Below are positions 8,893 to 17,323 of a DNA stretch of 64,000 bases, piece by piece (the stretch's first letter is position 1; each line of letters begins with the position of its first letter). A model generated the notes under the pieces. The model was not told where the DNA came from. It did not search any database and worked only from the letters and a program-made list of their open reading frames with translations. Source of the DNA: Proteiniclasticum ruminis DSM 24773. Its GTDB lineage: Bacteria; Bacillota; Clostridia; Clostridiales; Clostridiaceae. The stretch is taken from contig NZ_JNKC01000001.1 of assembly GCF_000701905.1 (NCBI RefSeq), positions 868,001 through 932,000 of the forward strand. The letters are read 5' to 3'. The position numbers and the translations under genes are program-made.

Positions 8893-10293
8893 CTATATAT
8901 AGTTCTGTTTGGTTCTTTGTATCTGTCCCCAGGAAGTTCTTTTTCTCTTATAGCCAATGAACGCCGTAGCTCTGACAAAAGAAAGCACATAGCGGTAAAG
9001 CGCCGTTTCCAGCGTAACCATGAAGAGTGCCTTGATGATATCAGAGAAGTGAAGCTTTATCCCCTGACTGTATACTCTTTGGAAAAAAGCTGTAATAGAG
9101 AGCAGGACATTATACACCGTATAAATAATGAAAAGTCTGATCATAAAGGGCACAAAGAGGAGATTCAGCTGCCAGGCTAGGACAATATTGATGAGGCCAA
9201 TGATCTCGATAAACGGTGAAAGAAGTTCAAACAGAACATAATAAAGATAGGAGAACATTCTGGGGAATCCAGCCTTAAATGGATTCATCATAGCTCTGTA
9301 CTGCCACAGAGACTGGAAAAGACCGAGATACCACCGCTTCCTCTGCTTGATGATATCTTTCAACGAAGAAGGTGACTGACTCCAGCAGATGGCTCTTGGC
9401 TCATAGGCAATCCTGCATTTCTTCTGATTGTTGATACAGAAATTATTGATTTTCATCACAAGCTCCATATCCTCTCCCAAGGTATCTGTGCTGTAGCCCC
9501 CCACCGCAATGAGCACTTCTTTTTTAAACAGCCCGAAGGCACCGGATATGATGAGATTCGCATTGAACTGATCCAGGAAAATCCTGGAAGCAAGGAATGA
9601 GCGGTCATACTCCACCACCTGCATCCCCACAATGGGATTCCATGGCACATGGTAATCGATGACTTTTCCTTTATCCATGAGGACAGTTTGCGCAATTCTG
9701 ATCATTCCGCCCACGGCAACAATACGTTCATCTCTTAGGATCGGCTGGATGATTTTCTCCAGTGAATCCCTTTGCAAAAGTGAATCCGCATCAATAGAGA
9801 CCACATAGGGATACCGGGAAAGATTCGCAGCAGCATTGAGCGCGTCTCCCTTTCCCCCATTCTCTTTGATGACAAGGGTGATCTGGATATTGTTATAGGT
9901 TGTTTCATAAACCTCCAGCACCTTCTTGCACGGAATGCGCATCTGGATGGGACGCCTGGTTCTCTTCATCTGAAAAGCTTGGATGAGCGTCTCTGATGTT
10001 TTATCTTTAGATCCATCATCCACAATGACCAGCTCGTAAAGCTTATACTCAAGATTCAAAAGACTGCTGACACTGTCCACGATGGTGATTTCCTCATTGT
10101 AGGCTGGAACCAGCAGGGAGATGGGAACGTAGTAGCCATGTTTCAGTTCATTTCTATACCGGATCATCCGATCTTGTGTATACAGCTGAATAGCGCCGAA
10201 TAAAACGGTGATGATCAGATATGTCGTATAGATCAGCATATAGATGAGAAAAAAATACCCAATGGTCTGCACCAGATTTTCCAGAAAAAGCAT
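8893..10293 (-). CDS. Membrane-bound family 2 glycosyltransferase (processive synthase-like)
   Basis: 466 residues. An N-terminal membrane segment (about 8-32) precedes a cytoplasmic GT-A domain with all processive GT2 motifs: DDG at 92-94, DAD at 168-170, GED at 273-275 and QRKRW at 317-321. Three or four C-terminal membrane segments follow (about 345-440). This is the layout of cellulose, hyaluronan and PNAG synthases, so it should polymerise a beta-linked polysaccharide and thread it through the membrane. Last gene of the operon; its ATG abuts the HEAT gene stop with no gap. No PilZ domain is seen. The sugar is unknown. Confidence 0.88.
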   Translation of the reverse strand: MLFLENLVQTIGYFFLIYMLIYTTYLIITVLFGAIQLYTQDRMIRYRNELKHGYYVPISLLVPAYNEEITIVDSVSSLLNLEYKLYELVIVDDGSKDKTSETLIQAFQMKRTRRPIQMRIPCKKVLEVYETTYNNIQITLVIKENGGKGDALNAAANLSRYPYVVSIDADSLLQRDSLEKIIQPILRDERIVAVGGMIRIAQTVLMDKGKVIDYHVPWNPIVGMQVVEYDRSFLASRIFLDQFNANLIISGAFGLFKKEVLIAVGGYSTDTLGEDMELVMKINNFCINNQKKCRIAYEPRAICWSQSPSSLKDIIKQRKRWYLGLFQSLWQYRAMMNPFKAGFPRMFSYLYYVLFELLSPFIEIIGLINIVLAWQLNLLFVPFMIRLFIIYTVYNVLLSITAFFQRVYSQGIKLHFSDIIKALFMVTLETALYRYVLSFVRATAFIGYKRKRTSWGQIQRTKQNYI

Positions 10294-11373
10294 TTATCTC
10301 CCCCTCCTTTCACTGATCCGATAAAGCAGTATGTCTTTTGCATACTTGTCGTCATCCAGAAAGATTTCCTTCAAATCCACCAGGTTCACCTTCAGTTCAA
10401 TGAGAGACTCGCTGACATTGAATCTCACATACCAGTTGGGATCATGTAGGGCTTCTTTCAGCACTTCTACTGTTTCTTTTGCCGTATAGCTGCCTAGGGT
10501 TCTTGCCGAAACCACGCGAAGCTGATAAAGATTTTCTCTATTCAGCAGGTAATCATACAGAAACGGTCTGGCCTTTTCGTAAGGATACTTTTTAAGATAC
10601 CGCAGTGCAGCCAAACGGATTTCGAGATTTTTTGACTCATCCACTGCACACTGGAGCATCTCTTCCTGATACCGGTCGCTGGTGAGAGATATGAACTGAA
10701 TGATCCCCTGCTGAATGAAATCACTGAAGGTATCTCTTCTCTCACATAATGCCTTTGCCAAACTTTCCCGGTCTCCGGTAAAAAGAACCAGACCATCACC
10801 AAGAAGCTTTGGATGGTGAAACCAGTTTTCTTCCGTGAGAATGGAGAAAAAACGAAGTACCCACTCCTCATGGCCGCAGCTGTAGATTGCCTTCAGCACA
10901 CTTTCTCTGACATAAACCGTAGATGGCTTCAGATACTCTAAAAATACATAGAGTAGTTTTTCTTGTGACCACTGTCCCTTGTTGAAGGCAGAGAAGAACT
11001 GACAAAAATACGACTTTTCCATGACACCTTTGGTTCCATAATGCATCGCAAGTTTTACGATAGAATCCTCAATATCATGAAGAAACATCCTGAAAGCCTC
11101 CTCCTTGCTATTGAAGCTTTCCAGTGCCAGATGAAAATTCATGAGATTGCCCGGCTTTTTCAGGTCTCTTTCCATCCGTTTTCTGAAACTACTATCCGTT
11201 GTACCTATTTTACTCTGCCTCTGAATCTGCTGTGAAACGAGAACTTTCCACTTATTCTCCAATCTTCGGTTTACAAACTTACGATAATAATTATAAAAAA
11301 TATAAAACACGGTATAGGAGAGTATGAGCATACAGATGAAAAAATAACTATAAAGAATCACATTGACGATCAT
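10294..11373 (-). CDS. Membrane-anchored HEAT-repeat protein
   Basis: 359 residues: one N-terminal membrane helix (about 6-30), a basic linker, then an all-helical region with HEAT-like repeats, clearest near the C-terminus (AALRYLKKYPYEKARPFLYDYL; VEVLKEALHDPNWYVRFNVSESL). Such scaffolds usually mediate protein contacts; here it probably assists the synthase encoded immediately downstream. Start is ATG 11373 overlapping the upstream TGA (ATGA) with GGGAGGGG in front. A TTG at 11388 is disfavoured. Cytoplasmic placement of the repeats is inferred from the positive residues after the helix. Confidence 0.75.
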   Translation of the reverse strand: MIVNVILYSYFFICMLILSYTVFYIFYNYYRKFVNRRLENKWKVLVSQQIQRQSKIGTTDSSFRKRMERDLKKPGNLMNFHLALESFNSKEEAFRMFLHDIEDSIVKLAMHYGTKGVMEKSYFCQFFSAFNKGQWSQEKLLYVFLEYLKPSTVYVRESVLKAIYSCGHEEWVLRFFSILTEENWFHHPKLLGDGLVLFTGDRESLAKALCERRDTFSDFIQQGIIQFISLTSDRYQEEMLQCAVDESKNLEIRLAALRYLKKYPYEKARPFLYDYLLNRENLYQLRVVSARTLGSYTAKETVEVLKEALHDPNWYVRFNVSESLIELKVNLVDLKEIFLDDDKYAKDILLYRISERRGR

Positions 11374-13469
11374 CTGCTCCCCTCCCAATAAGACTTCAGA
11401 ATGCCATAGGACTCTTTCAGTCTGAAATTGACCTCTGCACTTCTCTGAAGAGGTGAGAGCTGGATGGTATCCATCTGAATCTCCTCATTTAAAGAGCCAA
11501 TACCGATATTGAACTTTCTTATTTTTAGTGGCTCAACGCCGAAATTGTCATAATAGTCCTCATGGATCATTCCATCTAAGGGGTTATAAAAATTAAGAAG
11601 TCCATAGGGAATGCGGATCTCCACGCTCTCTTCTCCAAAGTAGAAATCTGAGGTGGACACGTAATCCTTTGCATCTGGGTCCCCCTGACCATAGGTGAAT
11701 GCGCCAACTGTGAAGCTTGTGTAATAACTCAGCGGACGTTCGTTAAGAAGATCAATCTCCTCTTCGGTATATCTTCGGACCATCTGGATGGGCACCATTT
11801 TACTGCTGTCCTTACGGGGCTTCAGCACATAAGGGTTGACAGATTTCAGCCTTTCCAGAAACTGAGGACGTATGCTGCTGTAGCGTTCCTGAACAAGGAG
11901 TTCTGTGTTCTCCTTGCCATCTAGAACCAGAAGAAAATCAGCCCCCTGATCAAATGTCATACCATATCCTGCAGGGCTCTTCGTGCCCACATCTTCGAGG
12001 AAATCAAACCCGATGACCATCTTCTCCTTCTCAAAGGATTTTCCTTCCATGAACAAGTACAGGTAATTATAGTCTCGGGTCACCGCGTAGCGGAACCCCT
12101 CTTTTTCAATGAAATCAATGTCTTCGAAGTCTTCTTTCTTGCCATCCACCCTCATAAGGGTTTCTCCGCGGTAGGGTTCAAAAACAGCAAGCCCATAGTG
12201 CTCTGTTTCTGTCAGGCTGTTCTGCCAGAGACTTTCCATCTGAGCATCCAAGCCATAAGCCGTATTCCAGGTTCTTAGATACCAGGTGTCCTGCCAGGAG
12301 TGGAGCACAGCATGGTCTATCCCTGAAGACCGAAACCTTTCAAGAAGAGCAACGATCTCTTCCCCTTGGAGTCTTTCCGTGACTCCTTCAGGATGATCCA
12401 CGGTGTTTCTAGCGCTGGATACATTAAAGTTTACAATCATCAGGGGTTTTTCATGATGATTCTTCAGAAGACTCAAATAGCTCTTTACATCTCCGCTTTG
12501 AAGAAGAGCCCGGTTCATCTCGTTATTTGCCAAGTGCTGCAGTCTTGTATCGGAGACTCCATCATACTGGTAGGCTGCAAAGAGTCCTGCTTCATTCCGG
12601 GACGTGGCATTAAGATGCTCTATATTCAGTCTGTTGTATTTTCCAATGAGCTCTGCAAAGGACTCCTCGTAGACAAAAGGGTCATAGATTGAGGAACTCA
12701 CAAAGCTTATTGGCCTTTGATTCCCATATTTTCTGGTTTCATAGCCCATCATATCGTCCATGATTTTCGCCAGCAGTGCCTCAAAGGCATTGGCTCCATC
12801 TGTTTTGATATAAGTACCTGTAAACTCATCCGGATTGCCTTCATTTTCGTTGGTGTAGGCCATAAGATCAAGATTCCATTCATCTCCGACCAAAAATCCA
12901 AGTACCCAGGGAGAAACATCTTTCATAAAAAGACCATTTCCTGTTCGTGTGTCATTTAGGGCAATCTTTCTTCCATGAATGACATCCACCGCTTTTCTGC
13001 CATCCCGTTTCAGACGATCCAGAAATTCTGGGTGATATCCATCTTTATCCCAAAGTGCATCACTCTCAGAGGGTCTGATTCCCTGTAGAAGATAAAGAGG
13101 CTCTTCGCTGTTTGTATTGAACTCATAGAGCGCATCATAAAAAGCCTGGTGATATACTGTATTCACTTTTATTGTATTGGCTCCAAGTCTTTGAATATCC
13201 TCAAACCAATCCATAAAGGTCTCTTTTTTAGTGGAAAAGTCCAGTGCATTGTGGAAGGCTTCTGCCTGCCCCACATGGATTCCTTTTACGTGGATCGGTT
13301 CGTAAGTGCCATGATTCTCCACATAATAAAGACCATCCGCTGCTTTAAAGGGTACAGAAACCCTCTCGGTTTCATTAAAAGATATAAAAAGCCCCTGCAT
13401 AAAGTACAGATAAAGAAAACCAGCTGTCATAAGTAAAACAACAAGTACTGAAAATAAAAACTTCTTCAA
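11370..13469 (-). CDS. Extracellular TIM-barrel hydrolase-like protein with C-terminal beta domain
   Basis: 699 residues with an N-terminal signal anchor (6-28). Residues about 55-440 look like a glycoside-hydrolase TIM barrel (IHVKGIHVGQAEAFHNALDF; WFEDIQRLGANTIKVNTVYH; VGDEWNL; AVLHSWQDTWYLRTWNT), with acidic residues such as the DE in VGDEWN as possible catalytic groups. Residues about 470-690 form a beta-rich region. I cannot assign a GH family. Start is TTG 13469 with AGGAGG 7 bases upstream. Its place between CotH and the synthase suggests it trims or modifies the secreted glycan. Enzymatic activity is inferred, not shown. Confidence 0.65.
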   Translation of the reverse strand: MKKFLFSVLVVLLMTAGFLYLYFMQGLFISFNETERVSVPFKAADGLYYVENHGTYEPIHVKGIHVGQAEAFHNALDFSTKKETFMDWFEDIQRLGANTIKVNTVYHQAFYDALYEFNTNSEEPLYLLQGIRPSESDALWDKDGYHPEFLDRLKRDGRKAVDVIHGRKIALNDTRTGNGLFMKDVSPWVLGFLVGDEWNLDLMAYTNENEGNPDEFTGTYIKTDGANAFEALLAKIMDDMMGYETRKYGNQRPISFVSSSIYDPFVYEESFAELIGKYNRLNIEHLNATSRNEAGLFAAYQYDGVSDTRLQHLANNEMNRALLQSGDVKSYLSLLKNHHEKPLMIVNFNVSSARNTVDHPEGVTERLQGEEIVALLERFRSSGIDHAVLHSWQDTWYLRTWNTAYGLDAQMESLWQNSLTETEHYGLAVFEPYRGETLMRVDGKKEDFEDIDFIEKEGFRYAVTRDYNYLYLFMEGKSFEKEKMVIGFDFLEDVGTKSPAGYGMTFDQGADFLLVLDGKENTELLVQERYSSIRPQFLERLKSVNPYVLKPRKDSSKMVPIQMVRRYTEEEIDLLNERPLSYYTSFTVGAFTYGQGDPDAKDYVSTSDFYFGEESVEIRIPYGLLNFYNPLDGMIHEDYYDNFGVEPLKIRKFNIGIGSLNEEIQMDTIQLSPLQRSAEVNFRLKESYGILKSYWEGSR

Positions 13470-13480
13470 CCGGTTCCCTC

Positions 13481-14929
13481 CTAACGTATCATTTCAAAAG
13501 CATTTCGCGATGGATGACTGTATTGTTTCAAAGTCACCATATGTTCATCCAGCCATCTGCCACGCTCCAGAAGATATTCTTTCATTTGCGCCACAGCATC
13601 CTCGTGACTTGTGACATTTCTTTCCAATCGCTCCAGATATTCATAGACATTATAGTTTGACAGATCATAGATACTGCCCCATCTTTCATCATTTCTCTCC
13701 ACTGCTGTGCCAAGATAATCCACTGTTTCATCGATGAGACCCACCAGTCTTTCTTCCTTCAGCACCGTTTCTCTTAAGTACTCATATCGTTTGAGGAGCC
13801 CTTCCACAAAATCTTCATCTTTTAATAGGGTCTCAAAAAACATGGCCCCCGTTAAAGAGAAGCCATGGACAGGATGGGAGATCTCCTGATAATTATCCAG
13901 TGAGTTGTTGAAATCCCAAACAACTGGTGTTAAAAGTCCTCTGACATCTTTATAGAGAAATGTGGAGTAGAATCCGGCATCGACATTTCTGAACAGTTCA
14001 TTGATGATAAAATAATCCTGGAATGCCTGAATGTCAAAAACCTTGGCTATCTCCTCTGTAGAATCCTCTAAAGGCCGTTCATAGAGGAACTTACTGATAT
14101 TTGAAAAGTCCTGCTCCACATATCGGATCCGGTCCTCTGTAAACTGATTGACCCCTGGATAGACCACTTCAAATCCTTTTCCTTGGGTCCGGAGAGTATA
14201 GGTCAAAAAGTCACGAAGCGTAAAATCCGGTTTCATTTTGAGAGGCCTGTCCATCTCCAGAATATAGCTGGTCAGTCTGCTGTTTCTTGACGGTGTGGAA
14301 ATCTCCACACGCCCCTCTCCCTTGGTGATGGTTTCCATAAGAAGATATACTCCTTCATAGGAGCCATCCACAAAGAGCTCCACATAACGGACATCCGGCG
14401 CGAAGGACATGATTTCCCCTGAAAGATTCATAGCCAGGTAATTTCTCAAAAGGCTTCTGTCCAAATAAGGTCCATGAAGAACCCACTCGTCATGTGTATC
14501 CATGCCCAGAAGCGGTTCCTTTCTTTCTTCATCCTTCTCATTGACAAGACGGACAGCATAGGATTTTTTCGAAAAATATCTGGACGAGTTTCCTCTGTAG
14601 CGGACTCTGGAAAGAAGATCTAAAGGCTCACTTTCCTCTGCTGTATAAATCTTCATTTCCGTTACGATGGAGTTCTCTCCATTAGGCGCCAGTTCATAGA
14701 CATTCTCCTGATTCTCCACTGGTATCCCTGGGATCTTCTGTCCATCTGTAGTGATCGAAATAACAGGAAGGTGCGTGGTGATCCCTTCTGCTGTATAACT
14801 TATTTCACTCTCACTGGTCTCATGCTGATAACTCCTTGCATGAAAGGCGTATTCTTCCACTGTAAACACCCCAAGTGCCATCAGCGCTACAGCAACGATC
14901 ATCAGAACATAAATAACTCTATATCTCAT
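13481..14929 (-). CDS. CotH-family protein kinase, membrane-anchored
   Basis: 482 residues: N-terminal membrane segment (5-22), then the CotH domain. Visible family motifs are RVRYRGNSS (108-116), the lysine pair at 121-122 in KKSYAVRL, HGPYLDRSLLRNYLA (152-166), ELFVDGSYEGVYLLME (184-199) and the metal-binding WDFNNSLDN (338-346). In Bacillus CotH phosphorylates spore-coat proteins; the extracytoplasmic topology here points to phosphorylation of surface or secreted partners. There is no strong ribosome site before ATG 14929, so translation probably depends on the DUF4956 gene ending 7 bases upstream. No spore-coat substrate genes are next to it. Confidence 0.87.
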   Translation of the reverse strand: MRYRVIYVLMIVAVALMALGVFTVEEYAFHARSYQHETSESEISYTAEGITTHLPVISITTDGQKIPGIPVENQENVYELAPNGENSIVTEMKIYTAEESEPLDLLSRVRYRGNSSRYFSKKSYAVRLVNEKDEERKEPLLGMDTHDEWVLHGPYLDRSLLRNYLAMNLSGEIMSFAPDVRYVELFVDGSYEGVYLLMETITKGEGRVEISTPSRNSRLTSYILEMDRPLKMKPDFTLRDFLTYTLRTQGKGFEVVYPGVNQFTEDRIRYVEQDFSNISKFLYERPLEDSTEEIAKVFDIQAFQDYFIINELFRNVDAGFYSTFLYKDVRGLLTPVVWDFNNSLDNYQEISHPVHGFSLTGAMFFETLLKDEDFVEGLLKRYEYLRETVLKEERLVGLIDETVDYLGTAVERNDERWGSIYDLSNYNVYEYLERLERNVTSHEDAVAQMKEYLLERGRWLDEHMVTLKQYSHPSRNAFEMIR

Positions 14930-14935
14930 ACGTCA

Positions 14936-15610
14936 TCAGCTGATTTCATCATTCTGAGTGATGATGTTCACATAATCCACTTCACCAATCTCATAAATCC
15001 GTTCCGAAATGGTTTTGTTGTTTTTTGTGGAAGTCTGATATACTTTTCTGCTCAATTCATAAATCAGTTCTATACTGTCTTGGGTGGTGTTCTTAACTCT
15101 TAAAAATGCTTTATGCTGAAAATAGGTGTATACTGCACTTTCAATCTCTAATTCCTTTACCCGATTGCCCCGGATGATGAGAAGAATTCGATTCTCATTT
15201 TTCACTCTGCCAAGGAAGAGAAGCACAACGAAAACCACTGCACTGCCAAAGCTCGCCACCAGATAATCCCCTGCACCCGTACTGATACCAATGATGATGG
15301 CCCAGAAAATATAGGTGGTATCCCTGGAGTCTTTGATGGCTGTTCTGAATCTTACGATGGAAAGGGCACCAACCATACCCAAGGACAGTGCGATATTATT
15401 GCCAATGACGGTCATTACCGTAGACGTTAAAATCGTCAGTGTTACTAAAGATACATTGATTTTTTTGCTGTACGCTGTTCCCACATGGGTATACCAATAG
15501 GAAACATACACTGCTAAAGATAAGAACGTGGCAAAAGAAATGTTTGTCATGATGTCTCTCACAGTCAGAGAACCAGACTGTTCAACCATTTGTAGTAGAA
15601 TTTCCCTCAA
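14936..15610 (-). CDS. DUF4956 integral membrane protein
   Basis: 224 residues with about four hydrophobic segments in the first 130 residues (AYSKKINVSLVTLTILTSTV; GNNIALSLGMVGALSIVRFR; TTYIFWAIIIGISTGAGDYL) and a soluble C-terminal domain of about 90 residues. SLGMVGALSIVRFRTAIKDSRD is the family signature. DUF4956 proteins almost always sit beside VTC-domain and CotH genes, as here, but their activity is unknown. I prefer TTG 15610, which has GAGGTG 6 bases upstream, over GTG 15619, which lies inside that site. Confidence 0.85.
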   Translation of the reverse strand: MREILLQMVEQSGSLTVRDIMTNISFATFLSLAVYVSYWYTHVGTAYSKKINVSLVTLTILTSTVMTVIGNNIALSLGMVGALSIVRFRTAIKDSRDTTYIFWAIIIGISTGAGDYLVASFGSAVVFVVLLFLGRVKNENRILLIIRGNRVKELEIESAVYTYFQHKAFLRVKNTTQDSIELIYELSRKVYQTSTKNNKTISERIYEIGEVDYVNIITQNDEIS

Positions 15611-15624
15611 AATCTGCACCTCAC

Positions 15625-16320
15625 TTAAAATAAATAATGTTTGCTGACAACTCGGCTTAAACTGTATTTTCCTACGGAAAGCTCCTGTTTTTCTACACCA
15701 TCGAGAAAATCCTTAATATATCCGAGAAGAAATCCGTTGTATTTTACTTCCAGAATCACCAGATACGGATCCAGAATGGGATTTTCATTGAAGTGTTCGG
15801 AAAAAATATCATAATTGCTTTCTGTCCCCCGGATGTGGTGATCGAAGGTGATTCGGATCTTATTCTCTTTCGCCATAAAGGCTTTTCTTTCATAGGTCAC
15901 CACAGATTTCGGTCTGTAAGCATGCATACTCATGATGCTGTAGCACTCCAGGGCAAAAGGAGTCTGATACTTCAAAAGAACACCGAAGTCCCCTGAAATG
16001 AGTTTCCTGCAGTCTTCAACCGGTAATCTCATCGAAGACTTCTTCTGTCTTTCTCCTTGTTTCTTTTTCATTTCCAGAAGACCAAAGTCTGGGGATGTCT
16101 GATAAGTTCTTAATCTTATTTTTCTTCTCACTTCAATCCCATCTTCTTTTTCATGGAAATCCCGGTCGTCGATGGAGTCAAAATAAAGAGACCGTATGGT
16201 ATAGCCTTCCCCTTCACTGTTTTGATCCCGAATCATCATCTTATCCAGGTAGTGGGAGAGCTCATAGTATTGCCTCTGCTCAATGAGGTATTTCTTCTCC
16301 ACCCGATACACTTCATTCAC
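15625..16320 (-). CDS. VTC-domain polyphosphate polymerase-like protein
   Basis: 231 residues, cytoplasmic, with the tunnel-fold VTC motifs in order: YRVEKKYLI at 5-13, YTIRSLYFDS at 40-49, RRKIRLRTY at 65-73, LEMKKKQGERQKK at 82-94, YERKAF, RITFDHHIRG and VILEVKYNG. The basic residues are those that bind polyphosphate or nucleotide in yeast Vtc4. Bacterial members are stand-alone and often linked to CotH and DUF4956. Start is GTG 16320, 8 bases after AGGAGGT; it overlaps the upstream gene by 8 bases. Whether it makes polyphosphate or another phosphopolymer is open. Confidence 0.87.
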   Translation of the reverse strand: MNEVYRVEKKYLIEQRQYYELSHYLDKMMIRDQNSEGEGYTIRSLYFDSIDDRDFHEKEDGIEVRRKIRLRTYQTSPDFGLLEMKKKQGERQKKSSMRLPVEDCRKLISGDFGVLLKYQTPFALECYSIMSMHAYRPKSVVTYERKAFMAKENKIRITFDHHIRGTESNYDIFSEHFNENPILDPYLVILEVKYNGFLLGYIKDFLDGVEKQELSVGKYSLSRVVSKHYLF

Positions 16321-17185
16321 CCGAAAGCACCTCCTTCAATGCGTTATATTCATGATAAGCCATGGACACAGTCTGATTTCCATAATGTGCCTGAAGCTTT
16401 AAAAAATTCTGTTCCACCTTTGCAAGTCCAAGTCCATGATAGGTGTTCCTTTCCGTAAGGCCATATGTCCCAGGGGCCTGCAGCTCATAAATCGTCATGA
16501 TCTCTTTCTCGTATTTACGGGCCAGCTCTGCTTCAAAAGACATGTGCTCGATTTCTTTATCCCGGTAATAGTTCATCACAAGCATAAAATCAGAAGCCTT
16601 TACAATCTTATCCAGTTCATCCTGAAGATCCCAGTGGTCATAAAAATAAGGGATGCATACTCCAAACCTCAGGTTGAGCTCCTTTGCCTTCTCATAAGCC
16701 GCCTCTAGTCCGAGGATGAAGGACTCCATGATCTCCTCTTCATTGCCTTTAAACTCATCCAGAAGATAAGGCTCCACATCCATAATGACTCCGCGAACTC
16801 TCTCACTCTCGGTCACGCTATCATTCAAGGCTGAAATTCGGTTCACCCTTTCTATCATGCTGCTTCCATTTTTATCCAAAGCCCACTCAGGACTGCCCGT
16901 TAGTGCATAGACAGTAATATTTTCAGCAGCGGCTTCTTCTAGAAATGCAATGCTATTCTTATCATTATCGGCTGAAAAGCTTTGAAATAAAGTATTGAGA
17001 TCTGCTTTTTTCATGGTTTCCAAGAGAGTTTTGTCTTCTACAGCCGATGAGGACCAGGAAAATAAAGCCCTGGTACTTTGAACTTCAGGGACTGGTTTCT
17101 TATCCTCAGAAAACCATACTGCAGCTGCAATGCAAGCTACAGTTGCAAGAGCCAGTAAAACAGCAGCCAAGATTTTTTTCTTCAT
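16313..17185 (-). CDS. Secreted or anchored TIM-barrel protein, possible glycoside hydrolase
   Basis: 290 residues with an N-terminal signal anchor (4-25). A Cys at about 18 lies in a poor lipobox. The rest suggests a GH18/DUF4434-like TIM barrel: GVIMDVEPYLLDEF contains a D-x-E strand-4 motif, followed by FGVCIPYFYDHW, DFMLVMNYYRD and VSMAYHEYN, resembling the chitinase-fold strands that line the active site. First gene of the seven-gene operon, and it overlaps the VTC gene. A hairpin and promoter lie upstream at 17215-17284. Family assignment below the fold level is uncertain. Confidence 0.65.
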   Translation of the reverse strand: MKKKILAAVLLALATVACIAAAVWFSEDKKPVPEVQSTRALFSWSSSAVEDKTLLETMKKADLNTLFQSFSADNDKNSIAFLEEAAAENITVYALTGSPEWALDKNGSSMIERVNRISALNDSVTESERVRGVIMDVEPYLLDEFKGNEEEIMESFILGLEAAYEKAKELNLRFGVCIPYFYDHWDLQDELDKIVKASDFMLVMNYYRDKEIEHMSFEAELARKYEKEIMTIYELQAPGTYGLTERNTYHGLGLAKVEQNFLKLQAHYGNQTVSMAYHEYNALKEVLSGE

Positions 17186-17214
17186 TCTTACCGCCCCACT
17201 TTCTGCATAAAGAT

Positions 17215-17254
17215 AGCCAGTAAACCATCCGGAAACGAAAACTGTTTACTGGCT
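17215..17254 (-). promoter_or_regulatory. Leader hairpin or operator of the polysaccharide operon
   Basis: Perfect 11-base inverted repeat: AGCCAGTAAAC (17215-17225) and GTTTACTGGCT (17244-17254) with an 18-base loop. It begins a few bases downstream of the predicted transcription start, so the transcript would start with this stem. There is no U-tract, so it is not a terminator. Confidence 0.6.
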
Positions 17255-17256
17255 TA

Positions 17257-17284
17257 ATTATATTCTAAAGGAAAATTCTCACAA
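17257..17284 (-). promoter_or_regulatory. Candidate SigA promoter of the polysaccharide operon
   Basis: Minus strand TTGTGA (17284-17279), 16-base spacer, TATAAT (17262-17257), about 72 bases upstream of the ATG at 17185. Confidence 0.5.
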
Positions 17285-17323
17285 TTACACTAGTATATGA
17301 AATACATTTATCGAGTACTGAAT

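Noticed and set aside
17186-17323. c-di-GMP or other riboswitch upstream of the polysaccharide operon
   Set aside because: Looked for GEMM-type CACGCACAGGGCAAACC elements; only a simple 11-base hairpin is present.
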